From NCBI GenBank assembly GCA_023554335.1, contig JAMJQR010000113.1, positions 1 to 50,994 of the forward strand: a DNA stretch of 50,994 nt. The letters run 5' to 3'. This DNA is from Candidatus Benthicola marisminoris (GTDB lineage Bacteria; Gemmatimonadota; Gemmatimonadetes; Palauibacterales; Palauibacteraceae). This document shows positions 26,295 to 35,349 of the stretch, one piece after another (position 1 is the stretch's first letter; each line of letters begins with the position of its first letter). The translations under genes and the position numbers were made by a program. The notes beneath the pieces are model-generated. The model was not told the origin of the DNA, did not search any database, and was given only the letters and a program-made list of their open reading frames with translations.

Positions 26295-26887
26295 GGGCCG
26301 TTCCGGTTCGCCGCGAACCACTCGTCCACCAGGTCGGCTACCGCGTGCTCCACCGCGAGCTGCAACTCCTGCACGCCGGCCGAATCGTCGGCCGGCAGCT
26401 GAATCGGGAGATCCACGAGCGGAGCCAGTCTGCCTCCCGCGCGGTTCAGGAGCGCGACGCTGGTGATCTGCATCTCGCGGGCGGCCCGGGCGGCCTCGAG
26501 GAGGTTCTCCGAATTCCCGCTCGTGGAATGCAGCACGAGGAGGTCTCCGGCACGCCCGTGCGCCTCGAGGACCCGCGCGAAGACCCGTTCGAATCCGAAG
26601 TCGTTGGCGCACGCGGACAGGGTCGCAGTGCACGAGGAGAGCGCGATGGCGGGAAGGGCGCGCCGCTGGCGCCGCAGGCGCACCACGTACTCCGTGGCCA
26701 TGTGCTCCGCCGAGGCCGCGCTTCCCCCGTTGCCAGCGAAGAGAAGCTTGCCATCGCCCTGCAGGGTCGCGCGAACGAGCTCGGCGTAGCGCGCCGCCGG
26801 TCCGGCGACCTGGTCCGCCGCCAAGGCCGCGTTTCGGGCCAGCTCTTCAAGATGCCGGCGCACGGCATCGACCGATTCCGTGTTCAT
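26291..26887 (-). CDS. gmhA: Sedoheptulose-7-phosphate isomerase-like SIS protein
   Basis: A 198-residue SIS-domain protein close to GmhA, which converts sedoheptulose 7-phosphate to heptose 7-phosphate for LPS core. GNGGSAASAEHMATEYV and LHSTSGNSENLLEAARAAREM are typical. The zinc ligands known from GmhA structures (His, Glu, Gln, His) align with His62, Glu66, Gln173 and His181 here, so a true isomerase is likely. The remaining heptose pathway genes are not in the window. It lies 1 nt after the PHP hydrolase gene and overlaps cca. Confidence 0.82.
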   Translation of the reverse strand: MNTESVDAVRRHLEELARNAALAADQVAGPAARYAELVRATLQGDGKLLFAGNGGSAASAEHMATEYVVRLRRQRRALPAIALSSCTATLSACANDFGFERVFARVLEAHGRAGDLLVLHSTSGNSENLLEAARAAREMQITSVALLNRAGGRLAPLVDLPIQLPADDSAGVQELQLAVEHAVADLVDEWFAANRNGP

Positions 26888-26888
26888 C

Positions 26889-27686
26889 TCAGCCTCCGGT
26901 CACGAGACGCCGAAGCCGACCCACCCAGCCCTGGCGCGGCTCGCACGGTGGAACCGCGACTGTCGGATCACCCGCGAGGACCGCAGCCGGGTTGGTGGCG
27001 GTCAACAGAGTCGCCTGCTCCTCACACCCGGCTTCGGCCAGGTACTCCCATGCCTCGCGGACCGTGGTTGCCCGGTGCGGCCGGGCGTGGTTGTCGGAAG
27101 CCACCAGGTCCACGAGGCTCTCGGCCAGCATGCGGTGCACCACCCTTTGTGCCTCCCCCCCGTGGTCACCCCAGAGGCTGCCGGCGTTCACACACATCAG
27201 CGCGCCGAGGTCGCGCCAGCGGTCGATCCAGCCAAACGAACGTTCTACCCCTGCGTATCGCTCCGGGTGAGCGAGAACGGGAATCCAGCCGGCGGCGAGG
27301 ACGATCTCCAGCATACGGTCCGGATAAGCGGGCATCGCGAGCATCGGGAACTCCACCAACAGTCGGCCGCCCTCGCCGAGGCCGATAGTCGGGTCGCTCA
27401 GGTCCGCATCCGGATCGTCCAGTCTGAACTCGAACGAGCGCTGGAGATCGACCCCGGGGCAGTCCCGCGCAGCCCCTTCCTTGAGCTCGGCGAACGCCGC
27501 TTCGATCCCGTCCCGCCAGTCTCCGTGAACGGCGCTCGCCGCCAGATGCGGAGTGGTAACCACCGTGTGGATTCCGAGTCGCTCGAACTCCCTGAGCTGA
27601 ACCAATGCCTCGTCCACGTCCCTGGCCCCGTCATCGACGCCGGGGACGAAGTGACAGTGGAGGTCCACGAGCGGAGGCAGGTTCAA
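26889..27686 (-). CDS. PHP-family phosphatase, CpsB/YwqE-like
   Basis: A 265-residue PHP-domain hydrolase. The N-terminal metal motif is LVDLHCHFVPGVDDGA, and further ligand segments are TVVTTPHLAAS, LVEFP, PVLAHPERY and LVASDNHA. This set matches CpsB/CapC-type phosphotyrosine phosphatases that oppose BY-kinases in capsule export. No active BY-kinase is in the window, but a degenerate one is proposed at 1641-3077. It starts with TTG overlapping the stop of the small upstream gene (TTGA). Residues near the C-terminus (GWVGRLRRLVTGG) may be a membrane-binding tail. The substrate is inferred. Confidence 0.82.
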   Translation of the reverse strand: MNLPPLVDLHCHFVPGVDDGARDVDEALVQLREFERLGIHTVVTTPHLAASAVHGDWRDGIEAAFAELKEGAARDCPGVDLQRSFEFRLDDPDADLSDPTIGLGEGGRLLVEFPMLAMPAYPDRMLEIVLAAGWIPVLAHPERYAGVERSFGWIDRWRDLGALMCVNAGSLWGDHGGEAQRVVHRMLAESLVDLVASDNHARPHRATTVREAWEYLAEAGCEEQATLLTATNPAAVLAGDPTVAVPPCEPRQGWVGRLRRLVTGG

Positions 27687-28045
27687 GAGCCCTCCGTCCC
27701 GGGGGTCGGCGACGCCGCGGTCGCCTCTGCGAGACGCCGACCGAGCTCGCCCCGCAGGCCGACAGCCTCCGCCAGCTCCTCGGACCGGCCAGAGTCGGCT
27801 GCGGCTTCGAACGCGTACGTGAGCGCCGCATCCGCGGCGAGAAGTCGGAGAGCCTCACGCCGGACGCCGGCTCCGCCGGCTACCTGCTCCAGCCCGGCGA
27901 GAGCCGCCGCGGCCAGCCCGCGGACGGGATCCCGAAGTTCTGAATCAGGAAGGCTCGAGACCAGAGACCTTATGTCGGCGCTCAGCTCCGCGGGGGCGGT
28001 CACGAGCCGGGACTCCAGCCAGCGGGTCGTCGCGTTCTCGCTCAC
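27683..28045 (-). CDS. Hypothetical small Ala/Leu-rich helical protein
   Basis: A 120-residue protein of unknown family, translationally coupled on both sides: its GTG overlaps the alaS stop (GTGA) and its stop overlaps the start of the PHP gene (TTGA). It is rich in Ala, Leu, Glu and Arg and looks all-helical (ALRLLAADAALTYAFEAAAD). It has no signal peptide, transmembrane helix or Cys. The tight coupling argues that it is real. I cannot assign a function. Confidence 0.7.
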   Translation of the reverse strand: MSENATTRWLESRLVTAPAELSADIRSLVSSLPDSELRDPVRGLAAAALAGLEQVAGGAGVRREALRLLAADAALTYAFEAAADSGRSEELAEAVGLRGELGRRLAEATAASPTPGTEGS

Positions 28046-30708
28046 GATGCGCCCGCTGACTCGCCGGCTTCGAGCGCCAGCTTCACCGCGGCCGCGATCG
28101 CGACGTCCACCGAGGCCGAGTCACCGACCCCTCCACGGGCGAGGTGCGGTCGCCCACCGCCACCCGAGCCCGTCGCGCGGCTGGCTGCCGCCACGAGGTC
28201 GCCGGCTTTCAGACCGCGGCCGATCCAGTCGTCGGTGACCACCGCGAGGAACGCGCCCCGGTCGGTCTCCCCGCTGCTGACGTGCACTACCGCGGCGCCG
28301 GATCCAAGCTCCGCCCGCAAGAGATCCCCAAACGCCGCGACGTCGGACCCAGCCGGCAAATCCACCGCTCCGGCGACGAGCTTGCCACCCGCTCCAAGCT
28401 CCTCCGCCGCTTGAATGATGTCCTCGACGACGGCCGAAGCGTCCCTGCCGTGCTGCTGATCCAGACGCTTCTCGAGCGTCGCCTTCTCCTCGAGAAGCGT
28501 CTCCAGACGCCGGGGCAGCTCCGTGGGAGGCGCGCGAAGGGCCGCAGCCAGCCCGGCCACCAGACCCTCCGTCTCACGTACCCGGCGATACGCGGCCGGA
28601 CCGGTCACCGCCTCGATCCTCCGGATGCCCGCCGCCACGCCCGTCTCGGATACGATCTGGAAGAGCCCGATCTGTCCGGTACTCCGAACGTGACAGCCCC
28701 CGCAGAGCTCCAGGCTCACGCCTGGAACGCTCACGACCCGCACCCGCTCTCCGTACTTCTCTCCAAACAGCGCCATTGCGCCCGCCGCGAGGGCCTCGCG
28801 GTAGTCCCGCTCCCCGATCTCCAGGGGGACGTTGTCCCACACGCCACGGTTGACGGCTTCTTCGATCGCTTCCCTCTCGTCCGGTGTGATCGGCCCCGTG
28901 TGGGTGAAGTCGAACCTGAGGCGATCCGGTGCAACGAGCGAACCGGCCTGCTGGACGTGATCGCCCAGCTCGGCCCTGAGTGCGGCGTGAAGGAGATGCG
29001 TCGCCGTGTGGTTCCGCTCGGTGTCGCGCCTCGCCCGCTCGTCGACGGTGGCTCGCACCATTTCCCCCGGCTCGTCGGACAGATAGCCGGAGCGCAGCTC
29101 GCCGACCAGCACGGCCTGCCCCCGGTCATTCCTGACCACTGACTCGACTTCCAGCTCCCACCCGTCTCCGGAGACGAACCCGTGGTCGCTGACCTGACCG
29201 CCAGCCTCCGAGTAAAACGGGTTGGTCTCGAGCATCAGGGCGTGGGCCCCGTCGACGGCGCGGCCCGCCAGGACCGAAGACTCTACGGCCAGTCGGTCGT
29301 ACCCGACGAACTCCTGCTCTCCGTCCACCGTCAGTGAGCGGGCAGCCAGGATGACCGCCTCGCTAAGCTCTTCGCCTTCGGCGCCAGCCGCCCGGTCTTC
29401 ACGGGACCGCCGCCGCTGCTCTTCGAGGGCGTCCTCGAATCCGCCGGTGTCCACGTCGTATCCCCGCTCTGCCGCCATCAGCTGCGTGAGGTCGAGCGGA
29501 AACCCGTAGGTGTCGTAAAGGCGAAAGACCTCTCGGCCAGCAATGGTCCCCTTCCCGCCGGCGGGCGCGAGCTCGTCGAATCTGCCCATCCCCGCGTCGA
29601 TCGTCGCGAGGAAGCGTTCCTCCTCGGAGCGGGTCGTCCGCACCAGGTGGTCCCGGCGATGCGCGAGCTGCGGGTACGTGTCCGACATCAGGTCGGCCAC
29701 TACGCTTACCAGCCGATCCAGCGTGGGTTCACGCCGCCCAAGCAGCCAGGCGTATCGCCCGGCTCGGCGGAGGATCCGTCGCAGGACGTACCCTCTCCCC
29801 TCGTTTGACGGGAAGACGCCATCCGCCAGCATGAACGCCACGGCGCGAGCGTGATCTGCAAGGACCCTGAACGGAAGGCCCGCTTCCCAGTCCTTCAGCT
29901 CCAGGCTGTATTCCCGGCCGACGATCTCCTCGGCAGCCGAGATGATCGGGAGGAAGAGATCCGTGTGGTAGTTGGTCCTCGTTCCCTGCATGATCGCAGC
30001 GATCCGCTCGAGGCCGGCACCCGTATCGATGGATGGAGCGGGAAGCGGTGCGTCACCATCCGCGGATCTCTCGAACTGCATGAAGACCAGATTCCAGATC
30101 TCCATGAACTCGTCCGCTTCGCCGAGCTCGTTGAACTGCTCCGGCGTCAGGTCCGTGGTGGCCCCGGAGGGCCGCATGTCGTAGTGAATCTCGGAACAGG
30201 GTCCGCAGGGCCCCGTCTCCCCCATCTGCCAGAAGTTGTCCTTGTCTCCCAGGCGCAGGACGCGCTCTGGAGGGATGCCGGTGAGCCGGGGCCACAGCTC
30301 CGCCGCCTCGTCGTCGGTGTAGTGCACTGTGGCCCAGAGTCTACCCGGTTCGAGTCCGAGCTCGGAGGTCACGAACTCCCATCCGAAGGCGATGGCGTCG
30401 CGCTTGAAGTAGTCGCCGAAAGAGAAGTTCCCCAGCATCTCGAAGAAGGTGTGATGCCGGGCCGTTCGTCCGACTTCCTCGAGGTCGTTGTGCTTGCCGC
30501 TGACCCGCAGGCACTTCTGTGACGTGACGGCGCGCGGCGCCGGCCGCTCCGCCTCGCCCACGAAGACCCTCTTGAACTGTACCATGCCCGCGTTGGCGAA
30601 CATGAGGGTCGGATCGTCTTCTGGCACCAGTGAGCTGCTGGGCAGATGCAGGTGGCCCTGCCGCTCGAAGTATCGAATGAAGCTGGAACGGATATCGCTG
30701 GCCTTCAT
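28042..30708 (-). CDS. alaS: Alanyl-tRNA synthetase
   Basis: An 888-residue full-length AlaRS. Seen in order: the class II aminoacylation core (MKASDIRSSFIRYFERQGH, FANAGMVQFK, GKHNDLEEVGRTARHHTFFEM), ETGPCGPCSEIHYD, the editing domain (NHTATHLLHAALR; CGGCHVRSTGQIGLF), and the C-terminal DHHA1/C-Ala domain (GGGGRPHLARGGV). The Zn ligands His-x3-His and Cys-x3-His of the editing site are intact. A candidate promoter lies in the 134-bp gap after recX. Downstream genes are joined by a GTGA overlap. Confidence 0.98.
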   Translation of the reverse strand: MKASDIRSSFIRYFERQGHLHLPSSSLVPEDDPTLMFANAGMVQFKRVFVGEAERPAPRAVTSQKCLRVSGKHNDLEEVGRTARHHTFFEMLGNFSFGDYFKRDAIAFGWEFVTSELGLEPGRLWATVHYTDDEAAELWPRLTGIPPERVLRLGDKDNFWQMGETGPCGPCSEIHYDMRPSGATTDLTPEQFNELGEADEFMEIWNLVFMQFERSADGDAPLPAPSIDTGAGLERIAAIMQGTRTNYHTDLFLPIISAAEEIVGREYSLELKDWEAGLPFRVLADHARAVAFMLADGVFPSNEGRGYVLRRILRRAGRYAWLLGRREPTLDRLVSVVADLMSDTYPQLAHRRDHLVRTTRSEEERFLATIDAGMGRFDELAPAGGKGTIAGREVFRLYDTYGFPLDLTQLMAAERGYDVDTGGFEDALEEQRRRSREDRAAGAEGEELSEAVILAARSLTVDGEQEFVGYDRLAVESSVLAGRAVDGAHALMLETNPFYSEAGGQVSDHGFVSGDGWELEVESVVRNDRGQAVLVGELRSGYLSDEPGEMVRATVDERARRDTERNHTATHLLHAALRAELGDHVQQAGSLVAPDRLRFDFTHTGPITPDEREAIEEAVNRGVWDNVPLEIGERDYREALAAGAMALFGEKYGERVRVVSVPGVSLELCGGCHVRSTGQIGLFQIVSETGVAAGIRRIEAVTGPAAYRRVRETEGLVAGLAAALRAPPTELPRRLETLLEEKATLEKRLDQQHGRDASAVVEDIIQAAEELGAGGKLVAGAVDLPAGSDVAAFGDLLRAELGSGAAVVHVSSGETDRGAFLAVVTDDWIGRGLKAGDLVAAASRATGSGGGGRPHLARGGVGDSASVDVAIAAAVKLALEAGESAGAS

Positions 30709-30766
30709 ACCGTACCGGTCGTGTCGATGAACGCTCGCCGAGCCCTACGGGATCGGACATATCCGG

Positions 30767-30794
30767 TTAATATGCCGAACGGGCAGCGCGCCAA
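30767..30794 (-). promoter_or_regulatory. Candidate promoter upstream of alaS
   Basis: On the minus strand TTGGCG (30789-30794) and TATTAA (30767-30772) are 16 bp apart, each 4 of 6 to the sigma70 consensus. It lies about 60 bp before the alaS ATG in the gap after recX. Evidence is weak. Confidence 0.3.
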
Positions 30795-30842
30795 CAATCG
30801 GCATGGGGTGGGCGGACGGATCTTCACTCGCGGGCATGGGCG

Positions 30843-31496
30843 TCAGACCCCGGGAGCGTCCGTCTCATCGGGCAGCAGCTCAAGCACGACCTGCCGGATC
30901 TCTCCGGCCCTGAATCCTCGGCGCGCCAGGTAGGCGGAGAGCCGGCGGCGCGCGGTGGCGGGCTCCAGGGCCCTGAGCGCCCCGGCGCGGCGGACCGCGG
31001 CCGTTCTCAGGAGGGACTGCTCGCTGACTCCCTCCTCAGCCAGGACCGTCTCCACCGCCCGGTCCGCAGTCTGCCGTTCAATCCCGCGGGAGAGGAGCTC
31101 CGAGACCAGTCGGGGCGCTCCGCGCGGCCTGAAACGAATACGTTCCCTCACGAAAGCCTCTGCGTAGGCGCGGTCGTCCAGGTAGCCAAGCTCGACGCAC
31201 CGGTTGATCGCATGATCCGCGTATTTCGCGAGTCTGTGCTTCCCCAGGTAGCGACGCACCTCACGGCCGGTCCGGGGTCGATACGAGAGATAGTGCACCG
31301 CGCGGTCCATGGCCTCCGCGCAACCTGCCTCGTGCATGAGTGCCGCCAGCTCCACTGCCCCGAGGCTCATTCCGAGCTCCAGGTTCTCCCTTCGGGCCAG
31401 GTCATCCGAGACACGGAACGCAGCTTCGCCGTCGACTTGAACGAGACAGCCCCCGATCCAGCCGGGAGCTGGTTCGAGGGCCGTGACTATGGGCAC
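30843..31496 (-). CDS. recX: Regulatory protein RecX
   Basis: A 217-residue RecX, which binds RecA filaments and limits their activity. The family pattern of three-helix repeats is clear: ALMHEAGCAEAMDRAVHYLSYRPRTGREVRRYL, then AINRCVELGYLDDRAYAEAFVRERI, RPRGAPRLVSELLSRGI, and a final YLARRGFRAGEIRQVV. It starts at GTG 31494-31496, preceded by GGGAGG at good spacing. It follows recA by 66 bp, the usual arrangement. Confidence 0.94.
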   Translation of the reverse strand: MPIVTALEPAPGWIGGCLVQVDGEAAFRVSDDLARRENLELGMSLGAVELAALMHEAGCAEAMDRAVHYLSYRPRTGREVRRYLGKHRLAKYADHAINRCVELGYLDDRAYAEAFVRERIRFRPRGAPRLVSELLSRGIERQTADRAVETVLAEEGVSEQSLLRTAAVRRAGALRALEPATARRRLSAYLARRGFRAGEIRQVVLELLPDETDAPGV

Positions 31497-31562
31497 GGGA
31501 CCGCCTCCCTCATCTCGATGATCTCAGGAAACGGTCTCCGAAATGCCCGATTCCGCGCGCAC

Positions 31563-32630
31563 TCACTCCGTCGGCGCAACCTGCGGAGAAGCTGAATCCT
31601 CGGCGGGCTCGTCCGCCGGCTCACTTGCCATGCCGAGCACGACCCGCAGACGGGTCTCCAGCTCTTCGGCGATGTCCGGGTTCTCAGAAAGAAAAATCTT
31701 CGCGTTCTCGCGACCCTGACCGAGCCTGACGTCGTCGCCATACGAATACCAGGCACCGGATCGCTTCACGATGCCGTGCTCCTCCCCGATGTCCACCAGA
31801 ATGCCGGTGCGGCTGATCCCCTGATTGAACATGATGTCGAACTCGGCCTGGCGGAACGGAGGCGCGCACTTGTTCTTCACTACCTTGACCCGCGTGCGAT
31901 TCCCCACCTGTTCGTTGCCGTCCTTGATCGACGCGATCCTTCGAATGTCCAACCGCAGCGAGGCGTAGAACTTCAGCGCCCGACCTCCCGAGGTCGTCTC
32001 CGGATTCCCGAACATCACGCCGATTTTCTCACGGATCTGGTTCGTGAAGATCACGGCCGTGTTCGACCGGCCGATGGCCCCGGTCAGCTTCCTGAGCGCC
32101 TGGGACATCAGGCGGGCCTGCAGACCCACGTGCGAGTCCCCCATCTCCCCTTCGATCTCGGCCCGCGGAACGAGCGCGGCCACCGAATCCACGACCACCA
32201 CATCGAGGGCGCCGGACCGAACCAGGACCTCGGCGATCTCCAGGGCCTGCTCGCCCGTGTCCGGCTGGGAGACGAGGAGGTTCTCCACATCGACCCCGAG
32301 CTTGGCCGCGTACGCTACGTCGAGCGCGTGCTCGGCATCGACGAACGCGGCCACTCCGCCGTCCTTCTGAGCATTCGCGATGATGTGCAGGGTGAGCGTG
32401 GTCTTTCCGGACGACTCGGGACCGAAGATCTCGGTGACGCGGCCGCGCGGCACACCGCCGATGCCCGTCCCGTGGTCGAGCGACAGCGCGCCGGTGGAGA
32501 TCGACTCCGTCCTCACACGCGCCCCTTCCGACCCCAGGCGCATGATCGCACCCTTTCCGTGTTGCCGTTCGATCTGGTTGATCGCCACGGAAAGGGCTTT
32601 CCGTCGCTCGTCATTCAGTTCCAGTGCCAT
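31563..32630 (-). CDS. recA: Recombinase RecA
   Basis: RecA forms filaments on single-stranded DNA for strand exchange and for SOS co-protease activity. The 355-residue sequence has Walker [14 protein letters not shown], the [23 protein letters not shown] segment, loop L2 region [20 protein letters not shown] and the RKVVKNK-type core ([21 protein letters not shown]). The C-terminus ends in acidic, Pro-rich residues. The ATG is preceded by GAGG. A clear promoter lies 48 bp upstream. Confidence 0.98.
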   Translation of the reverse strand: MALELNDERRKALSVAINQIERQHGKGAIMRLGSEGARVRTESISTGALSLDHGTGIGGVPRGRVTEIFGPESSGKTTLTLHIIANAQKDGGVAAFVDAEHALDVAYAAKLGVDVENLLVSQPDTGEQALEIAEVLVRSGALDVVVVDSVAALVPRAEIEGEMGDSHVGLQARLMSQALRKLTGAIGRSNTAVIFTNQIREKIGVMFGNPETTSGGRALKFYASLRLDIRRIASIKDGNEQVGNRTRVKVVKNKCAPPFRQAEFDIMFNQGISRTGILVDIGEEHGIVKRSGAWYSYGDDVRLGQGRENAKIFLSENPDIAEELETRLRVVLGMASEPADEPAEDSASPQVAPTE

Positions 32631-32677
32631 CGCCGCCTCGTGCTCGTCTCAGGGTGGTCTGTAGTTTCGCTGAACCC

Positions 32678-32706
32678 AGTATATACAGGGCCTGCGACTT
32701 TCGCAA
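32678..32706 (-). promoter_or_regulatory. Candidate recA promoter
   Basis: On the minus strand TTGCGA (32701-32706) and TATACT (32678-32683) are separated by exactly 17 bp, within an AT-rich patch otherwise rare here. The -10 matches 5 of 6 and the -35 4 of 6. No GAAC-N4-GTTC or CTG-N10-CAG operator overlaps it, so SOS control by a known LexA box type is not shown. Confidence 0.55.
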
Positions 32707-32899
32707 TTTGTTCGGTTTTTGTCCCCGCGGCCTGTCTCGGATCGTCTGGCCGCGGATCATCACGTCGTCAACTGACGAGCGCATGATGACGCATCGTTCC
32801 CGGGATCGCCACGCCTCGGAGACGGCTTGCCCCCACTTCGAGGGGTGCACAGGATGTGGCTTGGCCGGAGCATTGAAACCCGCTGGAGGGATGACCGCG

Positions 32900-35332
32900 A
32901 TGCCCACCGAAGAAATGCCCATCGACGTCGCGCAGTTCGAGAAGCTCGGGTCGTTCTACCTCGGTCGGGAGGTCGACCCCGAGGATACCGATACGACGGG
33001 CCCGTTGCTGATGTACGACGCGCGCGACCTGACGACGCATGCCGTGGCCGTGGGCATGACGGGAAGCGGAAAGACGGGCCTCTGCCTGTCGCTCCTCGAG
33101 GAGGCGGCGATCGACGGAATTCCGGCAATCGCCATCGACCCGAAGGGCGACCTCGGCAACCTTCTGCTCACGTTCCCGGACCTGGCGCCGGCGGACTTCC
33201 GACCGTGGATCGACGAATCCAAGGCCGCCCGTGAAGGCGTGACCCCGGACGAGCTGGCACAGAGTGAAGCCGCCAAGTGGAAGAAGGGGCTGGCAGGATG
33301 GGGACAGGATGGAGAGCGTATCGCGAGACTGCGTGAAGCGGTGGATCTCGCCGTGTACACGCCGGGCGCCAGCCACGGCATCCCACTCGCGGTACTCCGG
33401 TCCCTGGCCGCTCCCCCGGCTGGTTTGGAGGCGGATCCGGACGGCCGGCGCGAGAGAGTGGCATCCACTGTGTCCGCCCTGCTCGCGCTGGCGGGAGAGG
33501 AAGTCGATCCGCTCCAGAGCCGGGAGCATATTCTGCTCTCCCACATCGTGGAGCGAGCGTGGGACGAGGGGCGGGACCTGGACCTCGAGGCTGTGATTCG
33601 AGGAGTACAGTCCCCGGGATTCGACCGGGTCGGGGTACTCGACCTCGACTCGTTCTACCCCGAGAAGGACCGGTTTTCGCTCGCGATGAAGTTGAACAAC
33701 CTGCTGGCGGCCCCGGGATTCGAGGCGTGGCTCGAGGGAGAACCGTTGGACATCCGGGGCCTGCTTTACACACCTGAAGGGAAGCCCCGCATCTCGATTC
33801 TGTCCATCGCCCACCTGGCGGATTCCGAGCGGATGTTCCTCGTCACGCTGGTGCTGAACGAGCTCCTGGCGTGGATCCGAACGCGTCCCGGCACGTCCAG
33901 CCTGCGGGCGATCCTGTACATGGACGAGGTCTTCGGGTATCTGCCGCCCACGCGAATGCCTCCGTCGAAGCCACCGCTGCTCACCTTGCTTAAGCAGGCC
34001 CGAGCCTACGGCCTGGGCGTCGTGCTGGCCACGCAGAATCCCGTCGACCTGGACTACAAAGCCCTCAGCAACGCCGGGACCTGGTTCCTCGGGCGTCTCC
34101 AGACCGAGAGGGACAAGAAGCGTGTGATGGACGGACTGGACGGCGCTGCCGCCTTTGCCGAAACGGGCCTCGATCGGCGGGAGATGGACCGCATCCTCGG
34201 CGGGCTGGAGAGCCGGACGTTTCTCCTCAACAACGTCCACGAGGACGGCCCCGTCCTGTTTCGGACGCGCTGGGCAATGTCCTATCTCAGAGGTCCGATG
34301 GCACGGCCCGAGATCCGGCGCCTGATGGAGCCGCGGCTTGCCAACCTCGAGCAGGCACCCGTCACCTCCGGGCCGGAGACGCCCGCCAGCCCGGCCCCCC
34401 CGACCCCGACGCCGGCGCCGGTGGAGAGACCGGTGGTGCCGCCCGGCGTGGAAGAGGGCTTTCTCGCGCCTCCAGTGCCGGGTGAGCCGGGCGAGTACCG
34501 ACCGGCGCTCTTCGCCGAGGTGGACCTGCATTACGCGCGGGCTTCCCTCGCCCTCGATCACTGGGAGAGGGTCGTTTGCGTCTCCCCACTTCCCGAGGAC
34601 GTGCCTCCCGACCCGTGGCAGGAAGCGGTGTACTCTCCCGACGCGGACCTGAGGCCGGATCCGGCTCCGGGCGTGCCCTTTGCCGCTCTTCCTTCTGCCG
34701 CGGCCCGGCCAGCCAGCTACCGTGCCTGGAAGTCCGCCCTGAAGGGACACCTGTACAAGAACCGGCCGCTGGAGCTGCAGCGAAGCTCGAAGCCAAAGGT
34801 CGTGTCAACGGCCGGCGAGTCGGAAGCCGACTTCAGGATCCGGTTGCGCGAAGCGGTGCGGGACGCGCGCGACGAAGCGCTCGATGATCTGAGGGAGAAG
34901 TACACGAAGCGGCTGAACCGCCTCGACGAGAAGATCCGCCGTGCCGAGGAACGGGTCGAGCGGGAAGAGTCGCAGTATTCTCAGCAGAAGATGCAGACCG
35001 CCATCTCGGTGGGGGCCACGGTTCTCGACGCATTCCTGGGCCGGAAGAAGCTGAGCCGCCGCAGCATGGGCAGGGCGACAACGGCCATGCGAGGCGCGGG
35101 CCGGGCATCGCGCGAGAAGGACGACATCAGGCGCGCCGAAGAGGCCCTGGAGACGCTCGTGGAGCAGAAGAGGGAGATGGAAGAGGAGTTCGCGAGCGAG
35201 ACCGCCGAGCTGCGCGATCGATTCGACCCGGACGGGGTCGAGCTCGAGACCGTGGCTGTTGCCCCGCGAAAGTCAGACATCACGATCCACCGGCTGGTGC
35301 TTGCCTGGGTGCCGAGTCGTCCTTCGTCCTGA
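32900..35332 (+). CDS. HerA/FtsK-like DNA-translocase-type ATPase with C-terminal coiled coil
   Basis: An 810-residue P-loop ATPase of the HerA superfamily. Walker A VGMTGSGKTGL lies near residues 50-60, DPKGDLGNLLLTFPDL follows, Walker B is AILYMDEVFGYLPPT near 335-350, and the sensor and Arg region is VVLATQNPVDLDYKALSNAGTW. A Pro-rich linker (about 490-530) leads to a second domain, then a charged coiled coil (DEALDDLREKYTKRLNRLDE to TLVEQKREMEEEF). Function is not known; related proteins are annotated as helicase HerA domain proteins. I start at ATG 32900, which has GGAGGG upstream. The track ORF is open back to 32624 and includes an odd in-frame Cys motif (see findings). It is divergent from recA. 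Confidence 0.85.
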   Translation: MPTEEMPIDVAQFEKLGSFYLGREVDPEDTDTTGPLLMYDARDLTTHAVAVGMTGSGKTGLCLSLLEEAAIDGIPAIAIDPKGDLGNLLLTFPDLAPADFRPWIDESKAAREGVTPDELAQSEAAKWKKGLAGWGQDGERIARLREAVDLAVYTPGASHGIPLAVLRSLAAPPAGLEADPDGRRERVASTVSALLALAGEEVDPLQSREHILLSHIVERAWDEGRDLDLEAVIRGVQSPGFDRVGVLDLDSFYPEKDRFSLAMKLNNLLAAPGFEAWLEGEPLDIRGLLYTPEGKPRISILSIAHLADSERMFLVTLVLNELLAWIRTRPGTSSLRAILYMDEVFGYLPPTRMPPSKPPLLTLLKQARAYGLGVVLATQNPVDLDYKALSNAGTWFLGRLQTERDKKRVMDGLDGAAAFAETGLDRREMDRILGGLESRTFLLNNVHEDGPVLFRTRWAMSYLRGPMARPEIRRLMEPRLANLEQAPVTSGPETPASPAPPTPTPAPVERPVVPPGVEEGFLAPPVPGEPGEYRPALFAEVDLHYARASLALDHWERVVCVSPLPEDVPPDPWQEAVYSPDADLRPDPAPGVPFAALPSAAARPASYRAWKSALKGHLYKNRPLELQRSSKPKVVSTAGESEADFRIRLREAVRDARDEALDDLREKYTKRLNRLDEKIRRAEERVEREESQYSQQKMQTAISVGATVLDAFLGRKKLSRRSMGRATTAMRGAGRASREKDDIRRAEEALETLVEQKREMEEEFASETAELRDRFDPDGVELETVAVAPRKSDITIHRLVLAWVPSRPSS

Positions 35333-35349
35333 CCGGGGGGAGCCCGGTC
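35331..35349. terminator. Bidirectional hairpin shared by two convergent genes
   Basis: GACCGGG / CCCGGTC form a 7-bp stem with a 5-nt loop. The stem overlaps the stop codons of the HerA-like gene (plus) and ltaE (minus), which converge with only 15 bp between them. No U-run follows, so termination would be of a GC-hairpin type. Confidence 0.5.

Noticed and set aside
25179-26402. 407-residue plus ORF
   Set aside because: Antisense to cca; no motif.
32660-32710. SOS/LexA box before recA
   Set aside because: CTGTATATACTG looks similar to an E. coli box, but the CTG-N10-CAG spacing is not met, and GAAC-N4-GTTC is absent.
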